64,000 nucleotides of DNA from Paracoccus marcusii (GCF_028621715.1 NZ_CP117466.1:1872501-1936500); one strand, 5' to 3'. Counted from the stretch's first letter, positions 51,190-60,343 are shown. The notes: a model not told the origin generated them from the letters alone. Made by a program: numbers and translations.

Positions 51190-51572
51190 CGGTCCTTCCG
51201 GGCAGTTCGGGGCGGATGCCGGTTATTCCCGCGGCGCTGCCTGGGGTCCGACGGGCCATCCCGCCTTCTACGACAGAACAGGGGTCGCCGAAAGCGCGCC
51301 GGTGTCGCGCCCTGGTCGGGCAAGGATCGGTCGTCGGGCGGCATTTGGCGTGATCGTCGGCGGTGCAGGCGGCGTCCTTGACGGGGTCGCGACGACTGCG
51401 ATCCGGCCCGGATATCACCGGGTCGTTGCGATCGGCGGAATTCTGTGCGGTTCGCGTCGCAAGCAGGATCACCTGGCACATAGCCGATTAGCACCAACGC
51501 CTTGAGCCAGGCCGGCAGCTCGTGGAAGCATGGAAAGCAGCGCCCGCAGTCACCGCCACGGAGAAACGCTGC

Positions 51573-52007
51573 CTATGACGGCACGCCATCGCCGTGATGG
51601 TCGTGCAGGCAATGCGCGTGATCGCCCAGGACCTCGATGACCTTGCAGTCCGATATCGTCCCATGCGCGCATTGGGCCAGCATGCGGCTCAGCTCCTGCT
51701 GCAGGGCCTCCAGCCGGACGATCCGGTCGCGGACCGATTGCAGCTGGCGCCGCGCGACGACATCGGCGGCGGCGCAGGGCATGTCGGGACGATCCGACAG
51801 GCTCAGCAGCTCGCGGATGCTGTCCAGCGGAAAGCCAAGGTCGCGGGCGTGGCGGATGAAGGCCAGCCGCTCCTGCTGCCTGGGACCATAGAGGCGCTGG
51901 TTCCCGGTGCTGCGTTCGGGTTCGGGCAGCAGGCCGATGCTTTCGTAATAGCGGATCGTGGGCACCTTGACCCCGGTGGCCGCGCTCAATTTTCCGATGC
52001 TGAGCAT
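51573..52007 (-). CDS. MerR-family heavy-metal regulator
   Basis: 144 aa. N-terminal MerR helix-turn-helix (MLSIGKLSAATGVKVPTIRY), then the coiled-coil dimerisation helix and a metal-binding C-terminus with Cys and His residues (PCAAADVV, CAHGTISDCKVIEVL, HAHCLHDHHGD), resembling ZntR/CadR/PbrR. It is divergent from the metal ATPase and separated by a promoter with the 19-bp spacer typical of MerR regulation. The metal is most likely Cd, Pb or Zn. Confidence 0.92.
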   Translation of the reverse strand: MLSIGKLSAATGVKVPTIRYYESIGLLPEPERSTGNQRLYGPRQQERLAFIRHARDLGFPLDSIRELLSLSDRPDMPCAAADVVARRQLQSVRDRIVRLEALQQELSRMLAQCAHGTISDCKVIEVLGDHAHCLHDHHGDGVPS

Positions 52008-52017
52008 GAAACACCCC

Positions 52018-52048
52018 TTGAAGCTCTAGTTGCTAGAGATCCTATCTT
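52018..52048 (+). promoter_or_regulatory. MerR-type promoter/operator of the metal ATPase
   Basis: -35 TTGAAG (52018-52023) and -10 TATCTT (52043-52048) are separated by 19 bp, longer than normal, which MerR-type activators compensate by DNA distortion. The spacer holds the dyad CTCTAG-TTG-CTAGAG (52024-52038). Confidence 0.85.
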
Positions 52049-52072
52049 CCCGGCCACAGGACGAAAAGAGCC

Positions 52073-54241
52073 ATGGCAGGATGCGACATGACGGATGACA
52101 CGACACACCGGCGGGAATGGACCGTCACGGGCATGGATTGCGCCGGATGCACGGCCAAGGTCGTTCGCGCGGTCGAGCGGATGCCCGGCGTCCGCGCGGC
52201 CCGGGTCGCGCTGATGGCCGAACGGCTGAGCGTCGATCTGGACCCCGGCATCACCCAATCGGACCAGATCGAGGCGGTCGTCCGGGCCTTGGGTTATGGC
52301 ATCGCGCCGACGGTGGCGGTCGATGACGTGCCCGAACAGGCGGTCCGCCCCGCGACGGGTGCGGAACCGTCGTGGTACCGGACGGCCAAGGGGCGGCTGG
52401 TGGTGCTGACCGGACTGCTGCTGGCGCTGGCCTGGGTCGTCGCGCTGCTGACGCCCGCGGGCGGCGGTTATGCGGCATTCGTCGCCGCCTGCCTGATCGG
52501 GGTGGCGCCCGTGGCCTGGCGCGCCATTGCGGCGCTGCGCATGGGCCAGCCCTTCACGATCGAAAGCCTGATGACCATCGCTGCGGGCGGCGCCCTGCTG
52601 ATCGGCGCGGCCGAGGAGGCGGCGCTGGTCGTGTTCTTGTTCGCCGTGGGCGAGGTTCTGGAAGGCGTCGCCGCCGGCCGCGCCCGCCAGGGCATCCGCG
52701 CGCTGGCCGATCTGGTGCCCAAGACCGCGATGCTGGAGCAGTCGGGCGGGACACGCACCGTCCCCGCCGACAGCCTGACGATCGGGCAGGTGGTCCTGAT
52801 CCGCCCCGGCGACCGCATCCCCGCGGATGGGGACATCATCGAGGGGACCAGCGGCATCGACGAAAGCCCCGTGACCGGCGAAAGCGTCCCGCAGACCCGT
52901 GGCGTGGGCGATGCGGTCTTTGCCGGCGCGATCAACACCCAGGCCGCGTTGCGGATGCGCGTGACGCGCGAACCCCGCGACAACACCATCGCCCGCATCA
53001 TCCGCCTCGTCGAAGACGCCGAAGACGCGCGCGCCCCGACCGAGCGGTTCATCGACCGCCTCTCTCGGATCTACATGCCTGCGATCATCGCGCTGTCGGC
53101 GCTGGTGATCCTGTTGCCGCCGCTGGCCTTCGGGCAGGATTGGACCACCTGGATCTATCGCGGTCTGGCGCTGCTGCTGATCGGGTGCCCCTGCGCGCTG
53201 GTGATCTCTGTCCCCGCGTCGATCGCGTCGGCGCTGTCTGCGGGAGCGCGGCGGGGGCTGCTGATGAAGGGCGGCGCCGTGATCGAGGCGGCGGCGCGGG
53301 TGACGCATGTCGTCTTCGACAAGACCGGCACGCTGACCCGCGGGCGCCCGGTCGTGACCGACCTGATCCCGGCACCGGGCGTCGCCGAGATCGACCTGTT
53401 GTCCATCGCCGCGGGTGTCGAGGCCGGATCGGGCCACCCCCTGGCGCAGGCGATCGTTGCCCGGGCACAGGCCGCGGGCGCTCTGGTGCCCACGTCGCGG
53501 GATGCCCGTGCCTTGCCCGGGCGTGGGGCGGTGGCGACAGTCGGCGGCGCGCCCGCCTGGGTCACATCGCCCTATTACGCTGCGGAGGCGGGCGGCGTCG
53601 ACCCCGCCGCCCTGTCACGCGTCATCGCGCTGGAGGAACAGGGCCGGACCGTCGTCGCGGTGTTTCGGACGGGACAGCCCTTGGGGCTGATCGCGATGCG
53701 CGACGAACCGCGTCCCGATGCGGCCGCCGCCATTCGCCAGCTGTCGGCGATGGGCCTGGGCGCGACGATGCTGACGGGCGACAACGCCCGCACCGCCGCC
53801 GCGATCGCGGGGGAAATCGGGCTGGATCATCGCGCGGGCATGCTGCCCGAGGACAAGCTGACCGCGATCCGTGCGATGAACCGCCAGGGCGGCGTGATGA
53901 TGGTCGGCGACGGTATCAACGACGCCCCGGCGCTGAAGGAGGCCCGCGTCGGCATCGCGATGGGATCGGGGTCCGATGTCGCGCTGGAGACGGCAGACGG
54001 CGCGATGCTGCGCGACCATGTCACCGATGCGCCGGCGATCATACGGCTGGCGCGGGCGACGATGGGCAACATCCGCCAGAACGTTGCCTTGGCGCTTGGG
54101 CTCAAGGCGGTGTTCCTGGTCACGACGGTCATGGGCGTCACCGGGCTGTGGATTGCCATCCTGGCCGATACCGGCGCGACGGTGCTGGTCACGCTGAACG
54201 CCCTGCGCCTGCTGGCCTTCGATCCGACGCGCGAGGCCTGA
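52073..54241 (+). CDS. zntA: P1B-type Zn/Cd/Pb-exporting ATPase
   Basis: 722 aa. An N-terminal heavy-metal-associated domain (TGMDCAGCTAKVV) is followed by eight membrane helices. The phosphatase loop TGES, the intramembrane metal site GCPCAL, the phosphorylated Asp in VFDKTGTLTRG, the HP motif (GHPLAQ) and the hinge MVGDGINDAPAL are all intact. The last helices (LGLKAVFLVTT, ILADTGATVLVTLNALRLL) carry the Lys and Asp typical of Zn/Cd/Pb pumps rather than Cu pumps. ATG 52073 is used; 52088 is possible. Controlled by the divergent MerR protein. Confidence 0.95.
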   Translation: MAGCDMTDDTTHRREWTVTGMDCAGCTAKVVRAVERMPGVRAARVALMAERLSVDLDPGITQSDQIEAVVRALGYGIAPTVAVDDVPEQAVRPATGAEPSWYRTAKGRLVVLTGLLLALAWVVALLTPAGGGYAAFVAACLIGVAPVAWRAIAALRMGQPFTIESLMTIAAGGALLIGAAEEAALVVFLFAVGEVLEGVAAGRARQGIRALADLVPKTAMLEQSGGTRTVPADSLTIGQVVLIRPGDRIPADGDIIEGTSGIDESPVTGESVPQTRGVGDAVFAGAINTQAALRMRVTREPRDNTIARIIRLVEDAEDARAPTERFIDRLSRIYMPAIIALSALVILLPPLAFGQDWTTWIYRGLALLLIGCPCALVISVPASIASALSAGARRGLLMKGGAVIEAAARVTHVVFDKTGTLTRGRPVVTDLIPAPGVAEIDLLSIAAGVEAGSGHPLAQAIVARAQAAGALVPTSRDARALPGRGAVATVGGAPAWVTSPYYAAEAGGVDPAALSRVIALEEQGRTVVAVFRTGQPLGLIAMRDEPRPDAAAAIRQLSAMGLGATMLTGDNARTAAAIAGEIGLDHRAGMLPEDKLTAIRAMNRQGGVMMVGDGINDAPALKEARVGIAMGSGSDVALETADGAMLRDHVTDAPAIIRLARATMGNIRQNVALALGLKAVFLVTTVMGVTGLWIAILADTGATVLVTLNALRLLAFDPTREA

Positions 54242-54246
54242 CGCGG

Positions 54247-54741
54247 TCAGCGCCCGGCCAACGCGCGGGATTCCGCACGGATGCGGATCGTCAGCACGCA
54301 GGCGTTCAGGATGGTGAAGAGGGCCGCGACCCCCCAAAGGCCCAGGGCCATCGGCGCCACGATGATCTCGGCGATGACGACGGCATAGTTCGGGTGCGAC
54401 ATCCAGCGATAGGGCCCGCGTGCCACCAGCGGCGCGTCCAGCACGATGATGCGGGTGGTCCAGCGCGGCCCCAGGCTGACCAGCACCCAGATCCGCAGAC
54501 CCTGCAGGACCACGAAGGCGGCAAGCCATCCGGGGTGGACTGGGTTGGACCATCCCCAGATGCAGATGGCCGCCAGCCAGGCTGCGTGCATCGCGACGAT
54601 CAATGGATAGTGACTTGCTCCGTGTTCGACCGCCCCCTGCGCCAGCAGGCGGCGGGTGTTGCGCCGGGCGACAAGCAGTTCGGCCCCGCGCTGCAGCAGC
54701 AGGAAGGCGATGAAGGCCAGGGACGCGGCGTGATGCTCCAT
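54247..54741 (-). CDS. Isoprenylcysteine-methyltransferase-like membrane O-methyltransferase
   Basis: 164 aa, four to five membrane helices. The ICMT family signature is near the C-terminus (YRWMSHPNYAVVIAEIIVAP), where SAM is bound. It starts one base after the type III PKS stop codon (TAG-G-ATG), so the two are coupled. In streptomycetes a PKS III/ICMT pair of this kind (SrsA/SrsB) makes and O-methylates alkylresorcinols. By analogy this enzyme would methylate the PKS product (inference). Confidence 0.88.
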   Translation of the reverse strand: MEHHAASLAFIAFLLLQRGAELLVARRNTRRLLAQGAVEHGASHYPLIVAMHAAWLAAICIWGWSNPVHPGWLAAFVVLQGLRIWVLVSLGPRWTTRIIVLDAPLVARGPYRWMSHPNYAVVIAEIIVAPMALGLWGVAALFTILNACVLTIRIRAESRALAGR

Positions 54742-54742
54742 C

Positions 54743-55801
54743 CTACTGCACCGTGATCGGCAGGACCGACAGCGTGAAGCCCGGCCCAAGCGCCATGGCC
54801 AGCAGCGATCCGCGCGTGCCCGCGCGCAGCACCTGTTCCAGGACGAACAGGACGGTCGGGGCGGACATGTTGCCGTTCTGCGCCAGGACCCGGCGTTCGA
54901 CGTCCAGCGACCCCTCCGGCAGGGACAGCGTGGTCTCCAGCGCGGTGATGACCTTGGCGCCGCCCGGGTGGCAGACATGGCGGTCGACCGGGTGATCCGG
55001 GATCAGGCCGTCCAGCGCCGTCCGCAATTCCGCTTCGGCAAAGCTGGGGATCGATCGGTCGAAGACGACGCCCAGGCCGTTTTCCTCGACCGTCCAGCCC
55101 ATGATGCCCAAGGTGTCGGGCCACATGTGCTGGCGGCCCCGTCCGATCCGGGGGCGCGCATCGTCGGCCGCGTCACCCGCGCGCAGGACGACCGCCGCGG
55201 CCCCGTCGCCGAACAGGGCGGTGGCGATGATGTCGGCCTTGGCCAGCCGGTCCAGGCGAAAGAGGACGGTGCAGGTCTCGACCGCGACCATCAGGACCAC
55301 GGCGCCGGGGCGGGCGGTCGCCAGGTCGGCGGCGATGGACAGACCCGACACGCCCCCCGCGCAGCCCAGGCCAAAGACCGGCACGCGCATCGCATCGGCC
55401 CGAAAGCCCAGGTCGCGCGCGGTCAGTGCCTCCAGCGTCGGCGTCACGATCCCGGTCGAGGACACGGTGACGATGATGTCCACCTGGTCCGCCCGCAGCC
55501 CCGCCTGGTCCAGCGCCAGCCCGGCCGCGACGCGAAACAGTGCCGCGGCCCCTTCGGCATAGGCGCGGGTGCGGTCGACCCAGCCATGGGGCTGCCGGAA
55601 CCAGTCCAGCGGCACGACGGAATGCCGCGTGTCGATGCCGGCGTTCTGGAACGCCGGGGCAAGCCGGTCGAACTGAGAGAAGCGCGATTGCAGCAAGGCG
55701 CGCGACTCCGTCACGATATCGTCCTGGCGCAGCAGGTTGGGCGGGACGGCGGTGCCGATGGACAGCAGCCGGGGTCGATCGTCTTCGGTCCAGGGGGTCA
55801 T
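54743..55801 (-). CDS. Type III polyketide synthase
   Basis: 352 aa, chalcone/stilbene-synthase superfamily. The catalytic triad is visible: Cys in PVFGLGCAGGVSGL, His in RHVCHPGGAKVITAL and Asn in AQNGNMSAPTVLF. The C-terminal family motif GPGFTL is near the end. The bacterial type extends a fatty acyl-CoA with malonyl-CoA to alkylpyrones or alkylresorcinols. It lies 135 bp downstream of the DUF6134 gene and on the same strand, so it may be co-transcribed with the hemolysin-like operon. Confidence 0.93.
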   Translation of the reverse strand: MTPWTEDDRPRLLSIGTAVPPNLLRQDDIVTESRALLQSRFSQFDRLAPAFQNAGIDTRHSVVPLDWFRQPHGWVDRTRAYAEGAAALFRVAAGLALDQAGLRADQVDIIVTVSSTGIVTPTLEALTARDLGFRADAMRVPVFGLGCAGGVSGLSIAADLATARPGAVVLMVAVETCTVLFRLDRLAKADIIATALFGDGAAAVVLRAGDAADDARPRIGRGRQHMWPDTLGIMGWTVEENGLGVVFDRSIPSFAEAELRTALDGLIPDHPVDRHVCHPGGAKVITALETTLSLPEGSLDVERRVLAQNGNMSAPTVLFVLEQVLRAGTRGSLLAMALGPGFTLSVLPITVQ

Positions 55802-55936
55802 GCGGGTCCTGTCGTCGGGGTTTCGGGCACGACCAAAGCGGACAGGCGCACCAGGGATGCAGCGGGTTCATCCATGCAACGCGCAAGGGGCGCGAAAGGT
55901 ACCCGGCCCGCGTGCATGGCGGGCCGGGGGCAGGGG

Positions 55937-56545
55937 CTAGCGCAGGACGTAGTCGACCTGCGATCCGTCCTCGGCCGCAAAGCGGACATGGACCAGCGTC
56001 GCGCCTGCGTACCACAGGTCGCGGTTCAGCCCGCCGCGCAGCGCGTAATGCGTGGCAGCGACCGTGCCCGAGCCGGTGGCCACGTTTTCCGTGCCCAGGT
56101 TGCTGACGCTGATCGGGTCGGTGCTGCCGTCGATGGTGTTCAGCACCGCCTGCGACCGGACCATGTCGGCGTTCCACAGGCTGGCCGGGATCAGCGAGGT
56201 CGCACCGACCCGGATGTCATGCGGCGTGCCGTTGTCATCCGTGCGCGAGGCCAGGCCGGCCAGCTGGCCGCCACGCCAGGTCTCGGTGCTGGTCTGGGAA
56301 AAGCGATAGGCGGCGACGCCGATCACCGGGACCTTGACCTTGACGTCGGTGGCGATGTCCACGGTGAGGTCGTCGCCCGATCCGCGGAAGGTGACGACAT
56401 AGTCGCCGATGTCGCGGTCCTTGCGGATCACGTCGAAGGCCAGGCGCCCCGATGCGGGGACACTGGCGCCGGGGGATGCCATGGCGGCAGGCGCCAGGGC
56501 CAGCGCGGTCAGCAGCGACAGAAGGCGGGTCATGCGAGGTTTCAT
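55937..56545 (-). CDS. DUF6134-like secreted protein
   Basis: 202 aa with a Sec signal peptide (LLSLLTALALAPAAMAS). The mature part is beta-rich (LAFDVIRKDRDIGDYVVTFR, LTVDIATDVKVKVPVIGVAA) and resembles the DUF6134 family of periplasmic proteins. ATG 56545 or the internal ATG 56533 are possible starts. The gene begins one base after the dioxygenase stop codon, so it is part of the same operon. It may bind or present the lipid-like product in the periplasm. The function is unknown. Confidence 0.75.
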   Translation of the reverse strand: MKPRMTRLLSLLTALALAPAAMASPGASVPASGRLAFDVIRKDRDIGDYVVTFRGSGDDLTVDIATDVKVKVPVIGVAAYRFSQTSTETWRGGQLAGLASRTDDNGTPHDIRVGATSLIPASLWNADMVRSQAVLNTIDGSTDPISVSNLGTENVATGSGTVAATHYALRGGLNRDLWYAGATLVHVRFAAEDGSQVDYVLR

Positions 56546-56546
56546 G

Positions 56547-57410
56547 TCAGATCGTTCCCATGCCGATGAACAGGTTGCGGTTCGCATCCGCGATGGCGCG
56601 GCGGCCATGCATGACGCGGGTGTTGTCCAGGATGGCGATGTCGCCGTCCTGCCAGTTGATCTCGTGCGTGACCTCCTCGGCCAGGGCGCGGATCTGCTCG
56701 ATCTCATCCGGGGTCACCTCGGTGCCGTCAGCCATCGCATAGCGCGGCGGCTGATAGTTGTGCGACGGACCCAGGACGGCATTGGCAAAGCCGCGCGTCT
56801 CTCCGCCCAGGGCCGAGGGACGCACCGGGTCCAGCGTCAGGCGATAGGTGAGCGAGCCGTCCGGGTGCAGGGCAAAGTCCTGATCCGGGATCGCCGCCTT
56901 GAACTGCAGGACGTGTTCCATCGTGACCTTCGCCGGGTCCGAGATGGCGGGGTGCTCGTTCGCAAGATAGCGCTTCCACAGCGCCTCGGGCAGGACGCGT
57001 TCGACGGTCATGCGCTGCGACCAGCGGGCCTTGAGTGCATCGTCGAACCGGTCCCAGACCGCGCGCCCGTCGCAGAGGGTGGTCTGCGACCCCTCGAAGG
57101 CGGCGGTCTGCGCGAAGAAGGTCACGATGTCGGGGCAGCGGGGCGTGTTGCCGTTCTCGATATGCAGGCCGATGGGGCCCAGCCCCGCATCGACCATCTG
57201 CGTCGTGTCCGTGGTATGGCTGCGCGCCGGATCGAAGGTCACGCGGCGGCAGAGCGTCGTCACCACGCCCGAGAACGCCTCCATGTCGGGCTGAAAGCCG
57301 CGCAGCAGCGTCCAGCCGTCACGGGCCAGGTCCTCGCGGATGGTGGCCAGCAGGCCCGGATCGGCCAGGCCGCCCGGATGGTCGCGGTGGCGCAGGATGT
57401 TGTAGCTCAT
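56547..57410 (-). CDS. TauD/TfdA-like Fe(II)/2-oxoglutarate dioxygenase
   Basis: 287 aa from ATG 57410, chosen because GAGG lies six bases upstream; an in-frame ATG at 57422 overlaps the SDR stop. The facial triad is visible as HxE in IGLHIENGNTPRC and the distal His in NTRVMHGRRAI, with the 2-oxoglutarate Arg just after (HGRRA). The use of HxE instead of HxD is seen in clavaminate-synthase-like enzymes. It probably hydroxylates, desaturates or otherwise oxidises an acyl or amino-acyl intermediate of the cluster. Confidence 0.88.
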   Translation of the reverse strand: MSYNILRHRDHPGGLADPGLLATIREDLARDGWTLLRGFQPDMEAFSGVVTTLCRRVTFDPARSHTTDTTQMVDAGLGPIGLHIENGNTPRCPDIVTFFAQTAAFEGSQTTLCDGRAVWDRFDDALKARWSQRMTVERVLPEALWKRYLANEHPAISDPAKVTMEHVLQFKAAIPDQDFALHPDGSLTYRLTLDPVRPSALGGETRGFANAVLGPSHNYQPPRYAMADGTEVTPDEIEQIRALAEEVTHEINWQDGDIAILDNTRVMHGRRAIADANRNLFIGMGTI

Positions 57411-57421
57411 GGGGATCCTCA

Positions 57422-58192
57422 TCACTTGGGAAGGGTCGCGGCGGCGATGACCGCCGGGTCGCGGGCCAGGCGCATCAGCGCCCGGTCGATCAGGCCGGGG
57501 CGCAGGCGTTGGAGGGCCACGAACAACCGCTCGCGCGAGGCGGGCATCTGTTCGCGCCGGCGCGCCGCGATGGCGTGCCAGGCATGGGCCGCGACGGCGT
57601 CCGGGCTGTCCAGGGTCATCGCCATCGGCCCGATCAGCGCGTCGAAGCCCTGCGCCGCATCGGTCCGCGTCGCGCGCGGCGCCAGATAGGTGACGGCGAT
57701 GCCGCGCGGGGCCAGCTCGCGCCGCAGCGCGTCCGACCAGCCCCGCAGCGCGAACTTGGACGCGGAGTAGAGGGCAAAATACGGAAACCCGATGTCGCCG
57801 AAGACCGACCCCACGTTCACGACCTGCCCCCGGCTGGCCGTCAGCGCGCCCAAGAGGTCGCGGGTCAGCGCCATGGGCGCGGCTAGGTTCAGCGCCAGCG
57901 TGGCCGCGATCTGCGCGTCGTCGGCGGTGTCGGCGGTGCCCGAGGGCACCATGCCCGCATTGTTGATCAGGATGTCCAGACCGGTCCCCGCCACCGCCTG
58001 CGCGATGCTGGCGCGCCCGTAGGAGGTGGTGACATCGGCGGGCAGGACCTGCGCGTCGCGCAGCCCCGCCGCGGTCTGTTCCAGCGGTCCTGCGCGGCGG
58101 CCGACCAGGATCACGCAATGGCCTTGGCGGTCGGCCTGGACGGCCAGCGCCCGGCCGATGCCCGACCCGGCGCCGGTGATCAGGACCCTCAA
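57422..58192 (-). CDS. Short-chain dehydrogenase/reductase
   Basis: 256 aa from TTG 58192, which overlaps the ligase stop codon. Classical SDR: nucleotide-binding TGAGSGIGRAL near the N-terminus, NNAG (LDILINNAGMVPSG), catalytic Ser in VNVGSVFGDIGF and YxxxK in YFALYSASKFALRG. It would reduce or oxidise a carbonyl/alcohol of a cluster intermediate with NAD(P)(H). The coupled start argues for balanced expression with the ligase. Confidence 0.92.
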   Translation of the reverse strand: MRVLITGAGSGIGRALAVQADRQGHCVILVGRRAGPLEQTAAGLRDAQVLPADVTTSYGRASIAQAVAGTGLDILINNAGMVPSGTADTADDAQIAATLALNLAAPMALTRDLLGALTASRGQVVNVGSVFGDIGFPYFALYSASKFALRGWSDALRRELAPRGIAVTYLAPRATRTDAAQGFDALIGPMAMTLDSPDAVAAHAWHAIAARRREQMPASRERLFVALQRLRPGLIDRALMRLARDPAVIAAATLPK

Positions 58193-59571
58193 GCCGCCAC
58201 CTCTGCATTGGCCGCCGCGGAACCGGGCAGCGGCACCAGCAGCGCCCCCGGACAGCGGGCGATGCGCGCGGCCACCTGCCGGTCGGCGGTGCCCGAGGCG
58301 CGGATCAGCCCGGCCTCGCGCGGGTCGGCGAAGACCAGCGTGTCGGGGCGGGCATAGTCGGGCAGGGCGGCCAGCCGCGCCGCCAGCGCCGCCATGTCCG
58401 GGCTGCCCGTGGCGGCCAGGACCAGCATCAGCCGGTCGTCCCCGGTCAGGATCAGGGCGGCCGCCGGGATGGCCGGATCGGCCAGGGCCGCGGCCTCGAC
58501 CCATTCGGGCGCGATGTTGCGCCCCGAGGCGCGCAGGATCATCGCGTCGCGCCGACCCAGCACCGTCAGCCGCCCATTCGTCAGCCGGCCCAGATCGCCG
58601 GTCCGCCACGGCCCGCGATGGGGTGCATGGCCCAGATAGCCCGACATAATGGCGGGGCCGTCGACCACGATCTCTCCATCCTCGATGCGCAGGTCCACGC
58701 CGTCCAGGGGCAGCATCGCGGTGCCGCCTGCCGGCGTCATGGCCACGACCGATGACGCCTCGGACAGGCCATAGCCCTCAGCCACGGGCAGGCCCAAGGC
58801 GCGGGCCTCGGCCAGAAGGACCGGAGAGACCGGCGCACCCCCGACCGCGATATAGCGCAGGCTGTCCGGCGCGCGGGCGCCCTGCCGCAGGGCCGCGACC
58901 CACAGCGTCAGCTGGCGCGGGGCCAGCACGGTCACGGTCGGGCGGCAGGTTGCGGCCGCGCGCGCCAAGGCGGTGCCGTCGCCGGTGAACAGGCAGGCCG
59001 CGCCCTCGGCCGCGATGACGGTTTCGGCGCCGATCAGCACCGGCACGAAGATGCCGCAGATCTGTTCCAGCAGCTGCGCCTGGGGCAGGACGGACAGATA
59101 GCGGTCCCGGGGCGTGGCCCCGATGGCCGCCGCCAACGCTCGGGTCTGGGCGGTCAGCTGGCGGTCGCCCAGCACCACGCCCTTGGGCCGCCCCGTCGTC
59201 CCGGAGGTATAGATCACCCGATCCGCCCCCCCGGCATAGGCCAGCGGCCGCGCGGCGTCGGGTCGCGGCAGGCGGTCGATCAGCGTGGCGCCGGAATCGG
59301 CCAGCAGGTGATCGACCTGCCCGGCGGAAAAGAAGCCCGGCACCGGCACCACGCGGCACCCGGCCAAAGTCGCGGCCAGATCGGCGATGACATAGTCCAG
59401 CCCGACAAGGCGCAGACCGACCGTCCGGGGCCCGCCCGCGAAACCGGCGGCCGCATGACCGACGGCACGGGCAAGGCCCGCCCAGCTGATCGTGCGGTCA
59501 CCGTCACGGAACGCGATGGCGTCGGGCCGCTGGCGGGCATGGCGGGCGAGGGCGTCGAAGATCGGGATCAT
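58189..59571 (-). CDS. AMP-forming acyl/aryl ligase (ANL superfamily)
   Basis: 460 aa from ATG 59571, which overlaps the stop of the hemolysin-like gene (ATGA). P-loop VIYTSGTTGRPKGVVLG, A5 motif EGYGLSEASSV and A7-A8 region WRTGDLGRLTNGRLTVLGRR are present. The expected A10 Lys-containing end is replaced by RASGTADRQVAARIARCPG, with an Arg-rich sequence in place of PxTxxGKxxR. It is slightly shorter than average acyl-CoA ligases. It probably activates a carboxylic acid for transfer within the cluster. Confidence 0.9.
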   Translation of the reverse strand: MIPIFDALARHARQRPDAIAFRDGDRTISWAGLARAVGHAAAGFAGGPRTVGLRLVGLDYVIADLAATLAGCRVVPVPGFFSAGQVDHLLADSGATLIDRLPRPDAARPLAYAGGADRVIYTSGTTGRPKGVVLGDRQLTAQTRALAAAIGATPRDRYLSVLPQAQLLEQICGIFVPVLIGAETVIAAEGAACLFTGDGTALARAAATCRPTVTVLAPRQLTLWVAALRQGARAPDSLRYIAVGGAPVSPVLLAEARALGLPVAEGYGLSEASSVVAMTPAGGTAMLPLDGVDLRIEDGEIVVDGPAIMSGYLGHAPHRGPWRTGDLGRLTNGRLTVLGRRDAMILRASGRNIAPEWVEAAALADPAIPAAALILTGDDRLMLVLAATGSPDMAALAARLAALPDYARPDTLVFADPREAGLIRASGTADRQVAARIARCPGALLVPLPGSAAANAEVAA

Positions 59572-60185
59572 CGGGGGGAGACCTTGCTGAAGCTGCGGGA
59601 GGGGCGGGGCATGAAGCGCAGCGGTTCGGATCGTTCGACCAGCGCGCAGACCCAGGGGTTCGTGTCGTAGTAGCGGCCCCAGCAGGCCGCATCGGGCAGG
59701 CATTCCGCCCGCGCCGGTGCCAGCGCCAGCAGCGGCACGCCGGTCCGCTGCAGCATCGCGACCAGGGCGGTAGTCGCCGTGAACAGGCCCCAGCTTTTGC
59801 CCTGCAGGCGGCCCTCGGCGGCGATGGCCTCGATCAGGGGCAGCGTGGCGATGGGGCGGGGGCAGGCCATCGACACGACCTCCAGGATGTCGTCGTCGTG
59901 AACCGCACGGCCGCTGCGTTCAGACAGCAGCAGCGCCACCGGCCGGTCCAGATAGACCTGTGAAAAAAACCCCGCCGCCGCATCGCGCAGGCCCGCCGCC
60001 CCCAGCACCGCGCCCGAGGCCGACCGCGCCACCGCCAGGGGAACCGCGGGCAGGGTCATGCGGGCGTCGAAGGCGTCATGGAAATGGCCTTCGATCATCA
60101 GGGCCGCGGCCTGCCAGCCGGGGTCCAGGGGCTGCAGGATCTGCATGTGCATGGCGTGGTCGGACAGGTGGCGCAGTGCATGCAT
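59568..60185 (-). CDS. Thermostable-hemolysin-family protein (possible acyltransferase)
   Basis: 205 aa. It matches the thermostable hemolysin family (T_hemolysin): AVLGAAGLRDAAAGFFSQVY followed by LDRPV, the EVVSMACPRP segment, SWGLFTATTALVAMLQRTG and the end LPDAACWGRYYDTNPWV. Despite its name, the fold resembles GNAT acyltransferases and acyl-homoserine-lactone-synthase-like proteins (my inference from the pattern). No signal peptide. First gene of a seven-gene co-directional set, divergent from an OmpR-type two-component system. Confidence 0.82.
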   Translation of the reverse strand: MHALRHLSDHAMHMQILQPLDPGWQAAALMIEGHFHDAFDARMTLPAVPLAVARSASGAVLGAAGLRDAAAGFFSQVYLDRPVALLLSERSGRAVHDDDILEVVSMACPRPIATLPLIEAIAAEGRLQGKSWGLFTATTALVAMLQRTGVPLLALAPARAECLPDAACWGRYYDTNPWVCALVERSEPLRFMPRPSRSFSKVSPR

Positions 60186-60343
60186 GGTGGGGCCTTTGCG
60201 TGGTTCGTGCCCCTGATCTGACGGGCAAAGCTTGCAGCAGGCTTACAGACAGGGAAGCCATCATCACGACGCCGTGAGGCGCTCTTTTCCATTGATCCGG
60301 GCCCCCCGTCCCGCCATGTCTTGGCGGAACGAAGGGAAATCGG
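60186..60343. promoter_or_regulatory. Divergent promoter region of the hemolysin/PKS cluster and its two-component system
   Basis: 158 bp separate the two oppositely oriented operons, the natural place for binding of the response regulator. I could not identify exact -35/-10 or operator sequences with confidence. Confidence 0.5.

Noticed and set aside
52372..54756. A 794-codon plus-strand frame overlapping the metal ATPase.
   Set aside because: It is the +2 shadow of zntA, very Arg-rich with no domains.
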